Of a DNA stretch of 64,000 nt, positions 63,240 to 64,000 are shown piece by piece. The stretch is from NCBI GenBank assembly GCA_003104905.1, contig PQAS01000053.1, forward strand, positions 62,001 to 126,000. Direction: 5' to 3'. Position 1 is the stretch's first letter, and the number at the start of each line of letters is the position of its first letter. The notes beneath the pieces were generated by a model that saw only the letters and a program-made list of their open reading frames with translations, did no database searches and was not told the DNA's origin. The position numbers and the translations under genes are program-made. The DNA is from Candidatus Methanoperedentaceae archaeon (lineage in GTDB: Archaea > Halobacteriota > Methanosarcinia > Methanosarcinales > Methanoperedenaceae).

Positions 63240-64000
63240 TCATTTCTCAGATATATCAAAATACCTGAGATCATACTTTACTTTCTTATTTGACAAATTT
63301 TTTATTATCAATCGATATGACAGTTTATTATTATCATATTCTGTCTGCCAATTCCATTCGATCTTGCCTGTAGTTGTAGGTATTACACTCGTTACGAGGA
63401 AGAGATGTGTATTTGATTCTTCTACTGCAACCAGTTTTTCTTCCCCTGCGTCGATCGAACCTTCAGCTGTAACCATATTCTTGGCGGATTTGATCTTTGA
63501 GATAGATATTGACTCATCTATTATCTGGTTTATTCCCACGGTATTCCTGTCGAGTACCCCGGTGATCTTTCCTGCTGTCAATGTGCCCGCTATGCTCATA
63601 TCCCCTGAAATGCTTGTTTTTCTTGATCTTATTTCAAGATGCGCATCTTTAGCCCCTTTAATTACCGGATTTTCATTCAATTGCTTATTTGAAGTAAACG
63701 TGATGCTTTTTGCTTTGATGTCTTCTGATAAACCTATTATTTTCCTTTTGCTCGTATCTATTGAAAGTATGGTCTTGTTTTCCGTGTCCAATTTTAATTC
63801 AGCAAGAAATATATTCATTGATTTATTATCCGGCATGCTCTTTTCCAGCTCGATAAAGGGCTCTTCAAGAATGCGGGTATTTCCGCTCGCCTCATCCGGG
63901 CCCGCCGGATCGGTTTGGGTCGTATTTAGCGAAATTGTTAAGAAAACAGGTGATATGGATGCTTTTGAAATATCTATTTTCAAAGGCTTTTCAAGTATTA
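63240..64000 (-). CDS. Fibre-like beta-rich protein of unknown function (5' end beyond window)
   Basis: At least 247 residues; a TTG lies at 63983 but the frame remains open to the window edge (ILEKPL precedes), so the gene is probably longer. ISGDMSIAGTLTAGKITGVL followed by NQIIDESISISKIK resembles repetitive segments of phage tail fibres and related surface proteins, and the end (SYRLIIKNLSNKKVKYDLRY) looks like a beta sandwich. No signal peptide is visible in this part. I do not recognise the family. It is translationally coupled to the DUF4384 gene. Confidence 0.6.
   Translation of the reverse strand, partial: ILEKPLKIDISKASISPVFLTISLNTTQTDPAGPDEASGNTRILEEPFIELEKSMPDNKSMNIFLAELKLDTENKTILSIDTSKRKIIGLSEDIKAKSITFTSNKQLNENPVIKGAKDAHLEIRSRKTSISGDMSIAGTLTAGKITGVLDRNTVGINQIIDESISISKIKSAKNMVTAEGSIDAGEEKLVAVEESNTHLFLVTSVIPTTTGKIEWNWQTEYDNNKLSYRLIIKNLSNKKVKYDLRYFDISEK

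Overview
The window looks like chromosome of a methanogen-related euryarchaeon. The evidence is an archaeal-type tryptophanyl-tRNA synthetase, an archaeal RNA ligase, an archaeal diadenylate cyclase, DUF373, DUF1015 and COG2410-type proteins, a PGF-CTERM/PGF-pre-PGF cell-surface system, MEDS and MASE sensor modules, TATA boxes and Shine-Dalgarno sites. The abundance of PAS/MEDS kinases, a NasA-like molybdoenzyme and CBS arrays would fit Methanosarcinales, for example a Methanoperedens-like lineage. That genus-level placement is inference and was not tested.

Positions 1-22.7 kb (all minus strand) hold a signalling island of thirteen consecutive sensory genes, mostly overlapping or nearly touching: four kinases (HAMP, MASE1, MASE3 and HisKA_2 types), two stand-alone receivers, three receiver-PAS proteins, kinase-less MASE1-PAS and MEDS-PAS proteins, an orphan ABC-type substrate-binding protein and a truncated PAS gene. 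A nitrate-reductase-like gene (nasA) lies at the downstream end and is translationally overlapped with the last MEDS-PAS gene. Four kinase-less proteins share one C-terminal tail containing VGRELRMI.

Positions 22.7-31.4 kb are housekeeping. There is a likely small structured RNA, leaderless trpS, an operon of five CBS-domain proteins ending in an ATP-dependent RNA ligase, then divergent ribH and ilvC. Positions 31.4-35.1 kb are disturbed: an inverted repeat of ACAGGAT units, an FG-GAP/calcium-loop surface protein, a frameshifted transposase fragment and the 3' end of another surface-protein gene.

Positions 35.1-48.2 kb carry a cupredoxin lipoprotein, rubrerythrin plus flavodoxin, a KAP NTPase overlapped with a double [4Fe-4S] QueG-like protein, a PGF-CTERM protein with a MacB-like ABC pair, pyrC, a COG2410 RNase-H-fold protein, DUF373, DUF1015 and dacZ.

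Positions 48.3-64.0 kb are the accessory region and hold the most unusual content. A broken contractile-injection-system cargo-like toxin has a moderate-GC leader joined to a GC-rich nuclease-like body. Upstream of it on the same strand lies a compact run: a fibre-like protein (cut by the window edge), a DUF4384 protein, a 1264-residue protein with both a metacaspase and a CHAT protease domain, a ComEC-like metallo-beta-lactamase protein, a membrane-spanning caspase with BACON and FGE/C-type-lectin domains, and a giant secreted beta-helix protein whose expected PGF-CTERM anchor is replaced by a RipA-like multi-pass membrane domain. I propose this as a candidate protease-based surveillance or programmed-death system. 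Domain calls are from reading motifs by eye; no database search was possible.
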